Below, piece by piece: positions 36,179-45,053 of a stretch of 64,000 nucleotides of DNA. Made by a program: the position numbers and the translations under genes. Location: the NCBI RefSeq assembly GCF_024496085.1, contig NZ_CP101751.1, positions 310,001-374,000 on the forward strand. The letters run 5' to 3'. Position 1 is the first letter of the stretch. Every line of letters begins with the position of its first letter. Origin of the DNA: Flavobacterium cerinum. Its GTDB lineage: Bacteria > Bacteroidota > Bacteroidia > Flavobacteriales > Flavobacteriaceae. Below the pieces are notes generated by a model. That model did not search any database. It was given only the letters and a program-made list of their open reading frames with translations, and was not told the DNA's origin.

Positions 36179-36185
36179 ATGACTA

Positions 36186-36740
36186 TTATTTTTTTACCCG
36201 ATCTTCATTTTGTTTTACAAAAGCATCCCAACCGGAATAGCTTTTTCCGGCGGTAATTTTTCCGGAATTAAAGAAATGACAAACAGCCGCAGCCAATCCG
36301 TCGGTACTATCCAGATTTTTAGGTAATTCTTTAAGTCCCAACAACTGCTGTAACATTTTAGCCACTTGCTCCTTACTGGCATTTCCGTTACCGGTGATTG
36401 CCATTTTGATTTTTTTCGGCTCGTATTCTGTGATTGGAATCTGACGCGACAAACCGGCGGCCATAGCAACCCCTTGCGCTCTTCCGAGTTTCAGCATCGA
36501 CTGTACGTTTTTTCCGAAAAACGGGGCTTCGATCGCAATTTCATCTGGGTGATGGGTTTCGATTAACTCAATTGTACGTTCAAAAATGATTCTTAATTTG
36601 GCATAATGATCATCATATTTAGACAGTTGCAATTCGTTTAACTGTAGAAATTCCATTTTTTTATTGATAACCTTTATCAAACCAAATCCCATAATCGTCG
36701 TACCGGGATCAATTCCTAATATGATGCGTTCGTTTGCCAA
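36186..36740 (-). CDS. ruvC: crossover junction endodeoxyribonuclease RuvC
   Basis: 184 residues. The RNase H-like fold shows the acidic residues that bind Mg: Asp in ILGIDPGTTIMGFGLI (residue 11), Glu in IEAPFFGKNVQSMLKLGRAQGVAM, and Asp in STDGLAAAVCHFF near the C-terminus. It resolves Holliday junctions together with RuvAB, which are not in the window. No unusual feature other than a Lys-rich end. It is the first gene of a two-gene unit with hemW, divergent from a membrane protein with 23 bp between the starts. Confidence 0.95.
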   Translation of the reverse strand: MANERIILGIDPGTTIMGFGLIKVINKKMEFLQLNELQLSKYDDHYAKLRIIFERTIELIETHHPDEIAIEAPFFGKNVQSMLKLGRAQGVAMAAGLSRQIPITEYEPKKIKMAITGNGNASKEQVAKMLQQLLGLKELPKNLDSTDGLAAAVCHFFNSGKITAGKSYSGWDAFVKQNEDRVKK

Positions 36741-36763
36741 TTTTAATTTGTTATTTTGCAGCG

Positions 36764-37708
36764 ATGATTTCTGTATCCCACAAAGCTAAACAATTCCTGG
36801 TTCTTGTAGTCAAACTTTTGATTGTGGGAGCCGCTTTTTATTTTATTTACAATCAACTGATGCAAAACGACCGGCTCGACTGGGATAAATTCATCAATTT
36901 GATCAAAAGCAAACAATCTTTTGCCAGTTTTGCCTTTATTTTATTATTGACCTTTTTAAATCGTTTTCTGGAGATTTTGAAATGGCAAAATCTGGTTTCG
37001 GTGATTCGGAAAATAACTGTCGGCGAAGCTTCCCGACAAGTTTTAGGTGCTTTAACAGCTGCTATATTTACGCCTAACGGTATCGGAGAATATGCCGGAA
37101 AAGCGTTGTTCTTTGAAAAACCCCAAACCAAAAAGATCGTTTTCCTGAACCTTATCTGTAACGGCATACAAATGATATTAACCGTTATTTTCGGGTTATT
37201 CGGACTGCTTTATTTTAACGCTTCGTTTCAGGTAATAACACCTCAATCTGTACTTATTTTATTCGGAATACTGGTTGTTGTTATTCTACTTCTGTTTCTC
37301 GCCAAACGCCTTACCATTAAAGGTTATTCGATTGAAAAACTGATTCATAAAATCAATGAGATTCCGAAAACCGTACATCAAAAGAATGTATTGCTAGCTA
37401 TAGCCCGCTATTTGGTATTTTCGCATCAATACTATATTTTGTTTCTCCTTTTTGATGTAGATCTGCCGTATTGGCTACTAATGGCTACTATCACCAGTGT
37501 TTACTTTCTGGCTTCATCGTTACCTACTTTTCAATTTCTGGATTTTGCCGTTAAAGGAAGTGTCGCGCTTTATTTTTTCGGATTATTAGGTGTAAACGAA
37601 TGGATTGTGGTTTTTATCAGTACCTTGATGTGGTTTTTAAATGTCGTTTTACCGGTTGTCATCGGTAGTTATTTTGTTTTAAATTTTAAGTCACCATGGA
37701 AATCGTAA
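36764..37708 (+). CDS. lysylphosphatidylglycerol synthase-TM / UPF0104-like membrane protein
   Basis: The start is set at ATG 36764 (MISVSHKAKQFLVLVVKLLIVGAAF) as the first residues of the opening helix; the ATG-like codon at 36734 lies in the ruvC start region. 314 residues with about seven to eight helices (FLVLVVKLLIVGAAFYFIYNQL; FASFAFILLLTFLNRFLEILKW; MILTVIFGLFGLLYF; VLILFGILVVVILLLFLAKRL; and others). TPNGIGEYAGKALFFEK is the conserved loop of the YbhN/UPF0104 family (typically PGGxGxxE). It is a flippase-domain-like protein, possibly for lipid or polyprenyl-linked substrates. It overlaps the next glycosyltransferase gene by 13 nt. Confidence 0.75.
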   Translation: MISVSHKAKQFLVLVVKLLIVGAAFYFIYNQLMQNDRLDWDKFINLIKSKQSFASFAFILLLTFLNRFLEILKWQNLVSVIRKITVGEASRQVLGALTAAIFTPNGIGEYAGKALFFEKPQTKKIVFLNLICNGIQMILTVIFGLFGLLYFNASFQVITPQSVLILFGILVVVILLLFLAKRLTIKGYSIEKLIHKINEIPKTVHQKNVLLAIARYLVFSHQYYILFLLFDVDLPYWLLMATITSVYFLASSLPTFQFLDFAVKGSVALYFFGLLGVNEWIVVFISTLMWFLNVVLPVVIGSYFVLNFKSPWKS

Positions 37709-38838
37709 TCTTGTTTTTTTGCCTGATTTTTATTGATTATCTCATTTTTATCGGCTTACTTATTTATGGTTCTTCAAAGATAAAACGCTTTGAGTCCCCT
37801 TCTGAATCCGCGCAAAAAACAACATTTTCAATTGTGGTTCCTTTTCGTAATGAAGCAGATAATCTGCCGGATTTACTTCACTCTTTAACGGCATTGACTT
37901 ATTCGAAAGATTTATTTGAAATTATTTTTGTGGATGATGCTTCCGAAGACGATTCCGTTCGCATTATCAATACCTGGCGGATGGAGCATACTGCTTTTCA
38001 TGTGACGATACTGGATAATGTCCGTACAACCAATGCTCCTAAAAAAGATGCTATTACACGTGCCGTCTCCATTTCAAAAAAAGACTGGATTGTGACGACG
38101 GATGCTGATTGTATGATTCCTTCCGGATGGTTGCTTACTTTCGACCGTTGTATTCAGCAACACGATTTTAAAATGATTATCGGAGCGGTTTCTTTTCGCA
38201 AAGACCCCGGATTGTTATCTCATTTCCAACAAATGGACTTGTTAAGTCTTCAAGGTGCCACTATTGGTAGTTTCGGATTAAACGAAGCTTTTATGTGTAA
38301 TGGCGCTAATCTGGCTTACGACCGGGATTTATTCGCAGAATTGGATGGTTTTAAAGGTAATTCCAATATTAGTAGCGGTGATGATGTTTTTCTTTTACAA
38401 AAGGCTATCGTACGTTATCCGGAGCGTGTTTTTTATCTAAAATCAGAAGCAGCCATTGTACAAACAAAACCACTCAAAAGCTGGACATCTCTTTTTGTAC
38501 AACATATTCGATGGGCTTCTAAATCGGGTGCTTATCAATCCGATTTTTCAAAAGGATTGGCTATTCTTGTTTTGTTAGCCAACTTTAGTTTATTGGTTTC
38601 CACAATTCTTTTCATTACCGGAAAAATAAGCGGACTTCTTTTAGGCATTTTTGTCGTAACAAAACTCTTAATCGACTGGATTCTGATTTTTCAAACCAAC
38701 CGTTTTTTAAAAATGAAGACGACTTCGATATTGATCAGTAGTATTATTTATCCTTTCTTTTGTGTTTTGGTCGCGTTGTTTTCACTTGGCGGATCGTATT
38801 CATGGAAAGGACGGCGATTTACTCTACGTTCAAAATAA
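37696..38838 (+). CDS. family 2 glycosyltransferase, membrane-bound
   Basis: 380 residues. An N-terminal hydrophobic helix (IVILFFCLIFIDYLIFIGLLIYG) anchors a GT-A domain: FSIVVPFRNEADNLPDLLHSL, EIIFVDDASEDDSV, IVTTDADCMIPSGWL (the DAD metal site) and QMDLLSLQGATIG with CNGANLAYDRDLF. HIRWASKSGAY (the RW motif) and two more helices near the C-terminus follow. It adds a sugar to a lipid or polymer on the membrane; donor and acceptor are unknown. It overlaps the upstream membrane gene by 13 nt, suggesting a two-gene envelope glycolipid unit. Its 3' end overlaps the convergent lipoprotein gene by 20 nt. Confidence 0.88.
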   Translation: MEIVILFFCLIFIDYLIFIGLLIYGSSKIKRFESPSESAQKTTFSIVVPFRNEADNLPDLLHSLTALTYSKDLFEIIFVDDASEDDSVRIINTWRMEHTAFHVTILDNVRTTNAPKKDAITRAVSISKKDWIVTTDADCMIPSGWLLTFDRCIQQHDFKMIIGAVSFRKDPGLLSHFQQMDLLSLQGATIGSFGLNEAFMCNGANLAYDRDLFAELDGFKGNSNISSGDDVFLLQKAIVRYPERVFYLKSEAAIVQTKPLKSWTSLFVQHIRWASKSGAYQSDFSKGLAILVLLANFSLLVSTILFITGKISGLLLGIFVVTKLLIDWILIFQTNRFLKMKTTSILISSIIYPFFCVLVALFSLGGSYSWKGRRFTLRSK

Positions 38839-39298
38839 CCGGAAGTACAAATTGTGTTTTTACCGGAACCCCTCTTTTAATTGCCGGATTGATTTTTGGA
38901 AAATCGACTAAGCGACTGTGTAGTATACTATCTATTTTGACCTTGTCATATGCCACACTATCTTTAGGAAACTGCGGTTCAAATTTAATTGTTGCATTGG
39001 GAAACACCGTTACTTTTACTGCAATAGTATCAATTTCCGGATATAAAATCGCAAGGGTATCAACATTGAGTTTTTCCTGTATGGTTTGTGTGAGGTATTC
39101 GAAAAAACACTGTCGGCGCTGTGTTTCATCCGTAATAGCTTCACAGGCGTCAATGGTTGGAAAGGCATCTACTTTTTTCCAATCTATCTTTTTAAGTTCT
39201 TTTTGCAACAGTTCTTCTTCTGACTTCACTTTTTTATCAGAAAACTGACAGGAAGTCATCGCAGCTATTATAAAGAATGAGAACCAGTATTTTTTCAT
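38819..39298 (-). CDS. hypothetical lipoprotein (TonB C-terminal-like fold possible)
   Basis: 159 residues. A signal with lipobox (MKKYWFSFFIIAAMTSCQFS) leads to a mature part that begins with a Lys/Glu-rich helix. The middle has CEAITDETQRRQCFFEYLTQTIQEKL, a pattern seen in Bacteroidota proteins with TonB-like C-terminal domains, then two strands with IAVKVTVFPNATIKFEPQFP and FPKINPAIKRGVPVKTQFVLPVIL, again TonB_C-like. The opposite strand has a frame of similar length (38760-39248), but it lacks any signal or recognisable domain. Its function is unknown. Confidence 0.7.
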   Translation of the reverse strand: MKKYWFSFFIIAAMTSCQFSDKKVKSEEELLQKELKKIDWKKVDAFPTIDACEAITDETQRRQCFFEYLTQTIQEKLNVDTLAILYPEIDTIAVKVTVFPNATIKFEPQFPKDSVAYDKVKIDSILHSRLVDFPKINPAIKRGVPVKTQFVLPVILNVE

Positions 39299-39390
39299 TT
39301 TTTATTTTTCTTAAAACAGGTTTACAAATCACTGTTCTTTCTTAAAATGATAAATCGTAACTTTAAGTCGTCAAAAGTACTAAAAAAATT

Positions 39391-39891
39391 ATGGAATACT
39401 TCTTATTGATAACGGGTTTCATTTGTATGCTGGTTGGCATTGTGGGTAGTTTTCTTCCCATTTTGCCCGGACCTCCCATTAGTTGGCTCGGATTATTATT
39501 GCTTTATCTTACCAAGGGCATTCCGTTTAGTTATTGGATTTTAGGTATTACCTTATTTATCGCAATCGTTGTCGGTATTCTGGATTATATTATTCCGGCT
39601 AAAGGCACTAAAAAGTTCGGCGGTAGCCAATATGGTGTTTGGGGAACCAATATCGGATTAGTAATCGGGTTAATCGCTCCGATTCCTTTCGGTTTTATCA
39701 TCGGTCCGTTTGTAGGCGCTTTGGTAGGCGAACTGATTTACGATAACAAAGACCATCAACGTGCCGTTAAAGCCGCAACCGGATCTTTTATCGGGTTTCT
39801 GGCTTCCACTTTTATCAAATTCGTGGTTTGCATGGTTTATTTTGGTCTTTTTTTAGCCAAAGTATGGGATTATCGTCATATTTGGTTTTGA
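39391..39891 (+). CDS. DUF456 family membrane protein
   Basis: 166 residues with four to five helices. Typical DUF456 features: GSFLPILPGPPISWLGLLLLYL at the N-terminus, GILDYIIPAKGTKKFGGSQYGVWG in the first loop, and IGPFVGALVGELIYDNKDHQRAVKAATGSFIGFLAS near the C-terminus. The function of the family is unknown. Single gene. Confidence 0.88.
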   Translation: MEYFLLITGFICMLVGIVGSFLPILPGPPISWLGLLLLYLTKGIPFSYWILGITLFIAIVVGILDYIIPAKGTKKFGGSQYGVWGTNIGLVIGLIAPIPFGFIIGPFVGALVGELIYDNKDHQRAVKAATGSFIGFLASTFIKFVVCMVYFGLFLAKVWDYRHIWF

Positions 39892-39919
39892 TATACCCGA
39901 CCGATTTTCGCCTTGACAC

Positions 39920-39947
39920 ACCCGACCGGTTTTAAAACCGGTCGGGT
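39920..39947. repeat. 28-nt perfect GC-rich palindrome, probable terminator/dispersed repeat
   Basis: A perfect palindrome whose arms are ACCCGACCGGTTTT and AAAACCGGTCGGGT, preceded at 39895-39909 by a partial copy of one arm. It lies between convergent DUF456 and FG-GAP genes and can act as a bidirectional terminator, but has no long T-run. Its look suggests a dispersed intergenic palindrome. Confidence 0.65.
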
Positions 39948-39957
39948 ATGTGTTTGA

Positions 39958-41400
39958 TTAACGTTTTGCGATTTTACTTTTTATCACTCCGTGGTTCGTA
40001 TAAACTACCGCCGTATATAATCCGGCCGACAAGCTTTCAACTGATATAACTTCAGAGCTCTCCTTTTGCAATACTAATTTACCCAGCGTATCATATACTT
40101 CGATTTTTTCGACTTGTATGTTAGCCGGAATTTGGAGATTGATTGTATTTACTGTCGGATTCGGATATAGTTTTACGTTATTGATCTCCGGGTTTACAAC
40201 TGACAATGTATTCGTCTGATTGATGTACAACTTTGTCAACGTTCCTAATGGCGAATTAGAACCGGCAATTACCACATCCATGTCGTTATCATTATCTACG
40301 TCTTCAAAAGCGAAAGCACTATTTGTCATTCCTATAAAAGGTGTATCCGCTACCATTGTAAATTCGGCATTTCCATTATTCAGATATAAATCGGCACGCA
40401 TATTCGGGTTCCGGTATCCGGTAATTAGAATATCTTTTAAACTATCGTTATTTACATCTGCCAATTTCACGCTACCGTATTGTGCACCGATAAAAGGTGT
40501 ATTACTTTTTAAAGTAAAATTTCCGCTTCCATCGTTCAGGTATAATTTTGCTACTTTGGCATATACCGGATCGGCGCCGACCATTATTAAATCCATATCG
40601 CCGTCATTATCGATGTCTTCAAAAGCAGCTCCTCCGGTAAAAACCGGTTCGATTCCCGGGTTATTCACTTTGGTAAAAATCCCGGATCCGTTATTTTTAT
40701 ACAGTGCCATCCGGATTTGATTATCTGATCCGTCCATTCCGGTTAACATTAAATCAGGATCACCGTCATTATCGATATCCGCCATTGCTATAGCCGGATT
40801 GATCAAATTAATTCGAGCCGGGATATTAGCATTAGCCAATGTAAAATTCCCGTTACCGTCATTAACATAAAGGTTTGTTACTGCTCCTCCCTGTGTAAGT
40901 CCGGCCATAAATAAATCCGGATCGCCGTCATTATCGATATCCTGAAATAGCACGTCACTTTGACTTACAGCTGTTAGTCCAGAATCCTGAATTTCCGTAA
41001 ACAAACCGGATCCGTTATTTCGATATAATTTTACCCGCGTTCCATAGTTTCCGCTTGGCGTCACTACCTCGGTTATACCGGTAATCAGTAAATCCTGATC
41101 ACCGTCACCATCAATATCTGCAAAAGCCGTGCTCCCTTCCCGGATTACCATAAGCCCGGAATTACCAGACGGAGCGAAATTCCCTTGTCCGTCATTCAGA
41201 TATAAATCTGTACGCAGTAAATAACCTCCGTCAGCACCACTGATCAATAAATCTGGATTGTTATCTCCGTTTACATCAGCAAAAGTCACTGCACTATATT
41301 GTACATTGATCAAAGAAGGCATTTCTCTTATAACAAATTCCTGTGCCTTTACCGTTCCCAATGTAAGACAGAACATCCAAAACAAATGCTTTTTTATCAT
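39958..41400 (-). CDS. FG-GAP/VCBS repeat T9SS-secreted protein
   Basis: 480 residues. Signal peptide (FWMFCLTLGTVKAQ), then about seven repeats of 50-60 residues, each with FADVNGDNNPDLLISG- or FEDIDNDGDMDLIMVG-like calcium loops (DxDxDGDxD) and a Y-N-N-G-S-G / LYLNDGSGNF strand; this is the VCBS/FG-GAP beta propeller. A type A T9SS sorting domain closes the protein (VKLYPNPTVNTINLQIP ... SLSAGLYTAVVYTNHGVIKSKIAKR). It is probably an extracellular Ca-binding adhesin or scaffold. It is not closely related to the three paralogs at 19.5-23.4 kb. Confidence 0.92.
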   Translation of the reverse strand: MIKKHLFWMFCLTLGTVKAQEFVIREMPSLINVQYSAVTFADVNGDNNPDLLISGADGGYLLRTDLYLNDGQGNFAPSGNSGLMVIREGSTAFADIDGDGDQDLLITGITEVVTPSGNYGTRVKLYRNNGSGLFTEIQDSGLTAVSQSDVLFQDIDNDGDPDLFMAGLTQGGAVTNLYVNDGNGNFTLANANIPARINLINPAIAMADIDNDGDPDLMLTGMDGSDNQIRMALYKNNGSGIFTKVNNPGIEPVFTGGAAFEDIDNDGDMDLIMVGADPVYAKVAKLYLNDGSGNFTLKSNTPFIGAQYGSVKLADVNNDSLKDILITGYRNPNMRADLYLNNGNAEFTMVADTPFIGMTNSAFAFEDVDNDNDMDVVIAGSNSPLGTLTKLYINQTNTLSVVNPEINNVKLYPNPTVNTINLQIPANIQVEKIEVYDTLGKLVLQKESSEVISVESLSAGLYTAVVYTNHGVIKSKIAKR

Positions 41401-41512
41401 ATTATGAATTTATTAGTATTTTATATAAAAATAAAAAACAAAAATTCATAAAAATCAAAATAAAACATGTTTCAAACAATTATAACAAATTTAATTTTCC
41501 GCTATCATTTTA

Positions 41513-42976
41513 TTATAGCATTTCAAACCATCCTCTTTTACCTTCATCAATTTGTTCCTTTATTCTTTTTCGAACCCGATAGATTCTGGCTTCTACAGAT
41601 CGTACCGAAGCATCTGTAATAATAGCAATTTCCTTAACTGAAAATCCCAGTTTTTGCATCGCACATATTTTCATTTCTTCCTCTTTTAATTGCGGTTTCA
41701 ATTCTGTCAAATGCTCAAAAAAATTCAGGTGAACAATAGCAAATTGTATTAAAAACTGCGGGTCATCTTCTTTAGCCAGTTGTACGATATTTTCTATTGT
41801 AATACTGTCAACATCTTTCGCTTTCTCTAACAATTCTTCTTTTTGTTGCAAACGTAATCCGTTAAAATCTACTTCTTGTTTTTCCTCTTTTGACTTCCGT
41901 ATATACCAAATAATCCTACCTATCAGGAACACTATAAAGACCACAGCAAAGAACAAGGCCGTAACCATTCCCATATTACTTTTTTTAATCTGCTGTTCTG
42001 TATTCTTTACCGCTAATTTCACAGGAAATTCACCGATACTCCCCGTAAATACATCAAGGTGGTTGTTTATTTTATGACATTCTAAAAAACACTGATCTGC
42101 TTTATCATCATGCCCTGTTTTTTCATACAGCATAGACAATTTATAATACAGCAGGCTTACTAATTCTTTCCTATTTAGTTTTTTTGCCAATGCTAAAGCT
42201 TCTTGGTAATTGTCTATTGCGGCCTTATCATTTCCTTTTGCCAGTTCCAGTCTGGCTTTATTTCTGAAAATTTTTAATTGTGCTTCAACACAATTTGTAA
42301 ATGCGACCTGTTTTTCTGCTTCAGCCAAATAAATCGCTGCCAAATCATATTGTTTTTTTTCTGTACAAACCATAGCCATTCCGGAAGCAGCCAGTGAACG
42401 ATTACAGTTTTTACTATATCCAGCTTTCATTTTACTAAAAGCATCATCACTTTTTTCATAAAACACTAATGCTGAATCTTGTTTTTCCGTTCGTTCATAG
42501 TAGTTGGCAAGATCCTTAAAAACACACCCTTTTTCGTAGTGCATTTTATATTGATCACGGATACTTTCTGAAAGCGTCATTGCTCTTTTAAGAAGTTTAT
42601 GCTCCTGAAATTCCATTCCCAACGATTTATAACATTCCGCCTCCAGTCGGCAAACGCCACATAGCACTACATTATAACATTGTTTTCCGGCAATGGCTTC
42701 ACTTTTGACTGCATATTTTAAAGCTTCATCATACTGTCCTAATAACATCATTCCTCTTCCTGACAATAGCAAACTCTTAGCCATTCCCTTTTTATAATCG
42801 ATCTCACGAGAAGCATTATAACAGTCAAAACTGACAGGAAAAATTTTATTTGGATTATCTTTTTCAAACTGACCAATACTATCAAGTAAATGATCTATTT
42901 GTTTTTCCGAATATTTTTGAGAGTAGCACCATTGCGGTAAGAAAACAATCAGTCCGAATAAAAATATTTTTATCAT
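41513..42976 (-). CDS. membrane-bound TPR protein with C-terminal HTH (paralog B)
   Basis: The start is set at 42976 (MIKIFLFGLIVFLPQWCYS) since a signal peptide begins there; 487 residues. The periplasmic part has several TPR-like helices (KGMAKSLLLSGRGMMLLGQYDEALKYA; DLANYYERTEKQDSALVFYEKSD; LELAKGNDKAAIDNYQEALALAKK). A transmembrane helix follows (MVTALFFAVVFIVFLIGRIIWYI), then a coiled coil and a C-terminal HTH (MKICAMQKLGFSVKEIAIITDASVRSVEARIYRVRKRI), LuxR-like in pattern. It looks like a one-component regulator that senses in the periplasm and acts on DNA from the membrane. It lies 11 nt after a paralog of the same build. Confidence 0.85.
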   Translation of the reverse strand: MIKIFLFGLIVFLPQWCYSQKYSEKQIDHLLDSIGQFEKDNPNKIFPVSFDCYNASREIDYKKGMAKSLLLSGRGMMLLGQYDEALKYAVKSEAIAGKQCYNVVLCGVCRLEAECYKSLGMEFQEHKLLKRAMTLSESIRDQYKMHYEKGCVFKDLANYYERTEKQDSALVFYEKSDDAFSKMKAGYSKNCNRSLAASGMAMVCTEKKQYDLAAIYLAEAEKQVAFTNCVEAQLKIFRNKARLELAKGNDKAAIDNYQEALALAKKLNRKELVSLLYYKLSMLYEKTGHDDKADQCFLECHKINNHLDVFTGSIGEFPVKLAVKNTEQQIKKSNMGMVTALFFAVVFIVFLIGRIIWYIRKSKEEKQEVDFNGLRLQQKEELLEKAKDVDSITIENIVQLAKEDDPQFLIQFAIVHLNFFEHLTELKPQLKEEEMKICAMQKLGFSVKEIAIITDASVRSVEARIYRVRKRIKEQIDEGKRGWFEML

Positions 42977-42987
42977 TTTATTTTGTT

Positions 42988-44457
42988 TTAAAGCTCCTGA
43001 AACCATTCATACATATCTTTACCACTTGGTATTTCTAATCTTTTCCTGATTCTGTACTTTCTTGACTCTACTGCTCTCATCGAGCTTCTCGTAAAATCCG
43101 CTATTTCGGCAGTGTTAAAATTGAGTCGGATTAACGCACAAAATTTCAGATCTCCGTTAATTCTTAAATTTAATCCGATCAGTTTATCATAGAAATCCGG
43201 GTAATATTTTTTAAATTCAATAAGAAAAGCCTGGTTTCCTTCTTTAGCCAATTGCTCCAATCTTACATTATCGATATAATCCGGGGTATTTTTATCTTTT
43301 AGTTGATCAAGAGTACTGTTATTTTCTTTTAATTGATCATCAATTATTTTTTTCTCTTCTTTCAGTACGATGTATCTCTTATGAAACTGAAATAATTTAG
43401 AAGAGCCTACCAAAACAAGAATAACACATAGCATTATGATGATGAAATACCGGAAGGAGCTTTCCTTCATTTCCTGTTTTTTTTCCTCATCAAAAAAATG
43501 AATTGCTTTACTGACATTCTTTTTATACATCCGATGAATGCTATCACTGTATATCATATATTGTCGTCTGTAATACCGGCTACTATCCGTCATTTGTAAA
43601 GCCCGGCAAACAGTAAACAATTCATAATACAGTTCTTTTCTATAGGTGACCTTATGTTCCTTTTTAAGAATTTTTAATGACCTTTGAAAATATGATTTTC
43701 CGGCATTAAAATCAGCCTCCGAAGATTTTACAATTCCCTGATTATAAAAGAATTCTGCCTTTCCCAGATCATTCTTTAAAGAATCTGAAAATGCCGTTGC
43801 TTTTTTCAAATACAACTGCATTTTTTCCAAACTTTTCTGTTTCCGATAAAATGATGCTATTTTCACCAGTATAAAGAAAGTATACTGCTTTTTAAGTGGC
43901 TCTAGATTGTCTAATGAATTAAATATTTCCAGGCTTTTTCGATAGGCAACTAATGCTTTTGGTCGTGTTTCCCTATTTTCGTAATAGTTCATTCCAATAT
44001 CAGCATAGATTATCCCCTCTTGGATTTCTCTGGTCTTTTCATCCGGTAGCTTATCTATATAATACAGGATTTCATCCAATGCTTTTTCAGCCCCTTCATA
44101 AAACCCTAAATAGGTCAGACATTTTGCCTTAACCCGTTTTAGTTTTACTTTATCCCAATCGTCCGGCAACGATTTTATTTTCTCTGATTTAGCTGCATAT
44201 GACAATGCTTTTGCATAATTACCTTTCCTGATATAATACTCGCAAACAAATAAGGTTGCCTTAACGATTCCTTTACCATAATTAATTTGATTAGCATAAG
44301 CTAACGCTTTTAAACCTTCATCTAACGACTGGGATGGCGTAATACTGTCCAGACATAATACCCGTCTGAACATGTTATCAAATTCCACTTGCCTTTTCTG
44401 TCCGTGTATCAACTGGGACATTGCCGACAATAGTATACACAAAATTAAATTCTTCAT
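42988..44457 (-). CDS. membrane-bound TPR protein with C-terminal HTH (paralog A)
   Basis: 489 residues with a signal peptide (MKNLILCILLSAMSQLIHG). TPR-like helical repeats (YANQINYGKGIVKATLFVCEYYIRKGNYAKALSYA; ALVAYRKSLEIFNSLDNLEPLKKQYTFFILVKIASFYRK) are followed by a transmembrane helix (FRYFIIIMLCVILVLVGSSKLF), a coiled-coil stretch and a C-terminal HTH (LKFCALIRLNFNTAEIADFTRSSMRAVESRKYRIRKRLEI). Same order as paralog B but with low sequence identity, so the duplication is old. It is the first gene of the pair. The 289 bp upstream hold no other gene I can see. Confidence 0.85.
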   Translation of the reverse strand: MKNLILCILLSAMSQLIHGQKRQVEFDNMFRRVLCLDSITPSQSLDEGLKALAYANQINYGKGIVKATLFVCEYYIRKGNYAKALSYAAKSEKIKSLPDDWDKVKLKRVKAKCLTYLGFYEGAEKALDEILYYIDKLPDEKTREIQEGIIYADIGMNYYENRETRPKALVAYRKSLEIFNSLDNLEPLKKQYTFFILVKIASFYRKQKSLEKMQLYLKKATAFSDSLKNDLGKAEFFYNQGIVKSSEADFNAGKSYFQRSLKILKKEHKVTYRKELYYELFTVCRALQMTDSSRYYRRQYMIYSDSIHRMYKKNVSKAIHFFDEEKKQEMKESSFRYFIIIMLCVILVLVGSSKLFQFHKRYIVLKEEKKIIDDQLKENNSTLDQLKDKNTPDYIDNVRLEQLAKEGNQAFLIEFKKYYPDFYDKLIGLNLRINGDLKFCALIRLNFNTAEIADFTRSSMRAVESRKYRIRKRLEIPSGKDMYEWFQEL

Positions 44458-44746
44458 AAAATCCCCCTAAATTATCCAATACCCATAATGACAACCTCGT
44501 TGCACATATAAAGTTCCATCATTTATATAGCAGACCAAATGTATTCATCTGGCAGATTTGGGGATAAAATGATTCGCTTTTACTAAATAATCAGCAATTA
44601 TCCAGTATTTACATCGTTCATTGACAGAGTATTTTCAACGCGCAAAGTGACAAAATTAACATTTTTTACATAATATGTTACATATAAAACAACTATAACA
44701 TAATCTTAATATACCTGCCAATACAAAAATTCTTATTGACGCATTG

Positions 44747-44935
44747 TCAATTCTCTTCTAATAACTTCACAATTGCCTTGTTCAAAAAACTATACTCTTT
44801 TCTCAATTGATCAGCGGTTAAATTCTTTCTATCACCTCTAAGACATTGCCTAACATAATATCCCGTTATGCCGTATTTTTCAGATAATCTATTAATTACA
44901 AGCACATTGTATTTGTTACACTTATTTTTTTCCAT
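44747..44935 (-). CDS. small HTH-like protein (62 aa) divergent from an S24 repressor
   Basis: 62 residues, with Lys/Asn-rich start and a helix-turn-helix-like pattern (VINRLSEKYGITGYYVRQCLRGDRKNLTADQLRKEYSFL). Similar small proteins occur in Bacteroidota near repressors. It may be a DNA-binding regulator, though the HTH is only suggested by pattern. It is divergent from the S24 gene at 45054, with a 118-bp shared intergenic region that carries a perfect 12-bp inverted repeat. Confidence 0.6.
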   Translation of the reverse strand: MEKNKCNKYNVLVINRLSEKYGITGYYVRQCLRGDRKNLTADQLRKEYSFLNKAIVKLLEEN

Positions 44936-45001
44936 AACTTTACATATTATTTTAATTGTTTCTGATATAAAATTTTATTAACAAACTCTTTTCTAAATAT
45001 A

Positions 45002-45035
45002 AAACAATATTCTAAAAAACACAAGAATATTGTTT
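45002..45035. promoter_or_regulatory. operator-like inverted repeat upstream of the first S24 repressor
   Basis: Perfect 12-bp arms AAACAATATTCT (45002-45013) and AGAATATTGTTT (45024-45035) separated by 10 nt, ending 18 nt before the start codon of the S24 gene. The matching half-site AACAATATTC occurs once more at 45833-45842, upstream of the second S24 gene. It fits an autoregulatory operator. A terminator is unlikely because the stem is AT-rich and the repeat precedes a gene. Confidence 0.6.
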
Positions 45036-45053
45036 AAAAACAAAAAAAATCTT

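Noticed and set aside
38760..39248. 162-aa frame on the plus strand antisense to the lipoprotein gene
   Set aside because: It has no signal, no domain and is Ser/Thr/Cys-rich as expected from an antisense frame; the minus-strand frame has a clear lipoprotein signal.
40220..40720. 166-aa plus-strand frame inside the FG-GAP gene
   Set aside because: It is the mirror of the repeated calcium-loop codons and carries no domain of its own.
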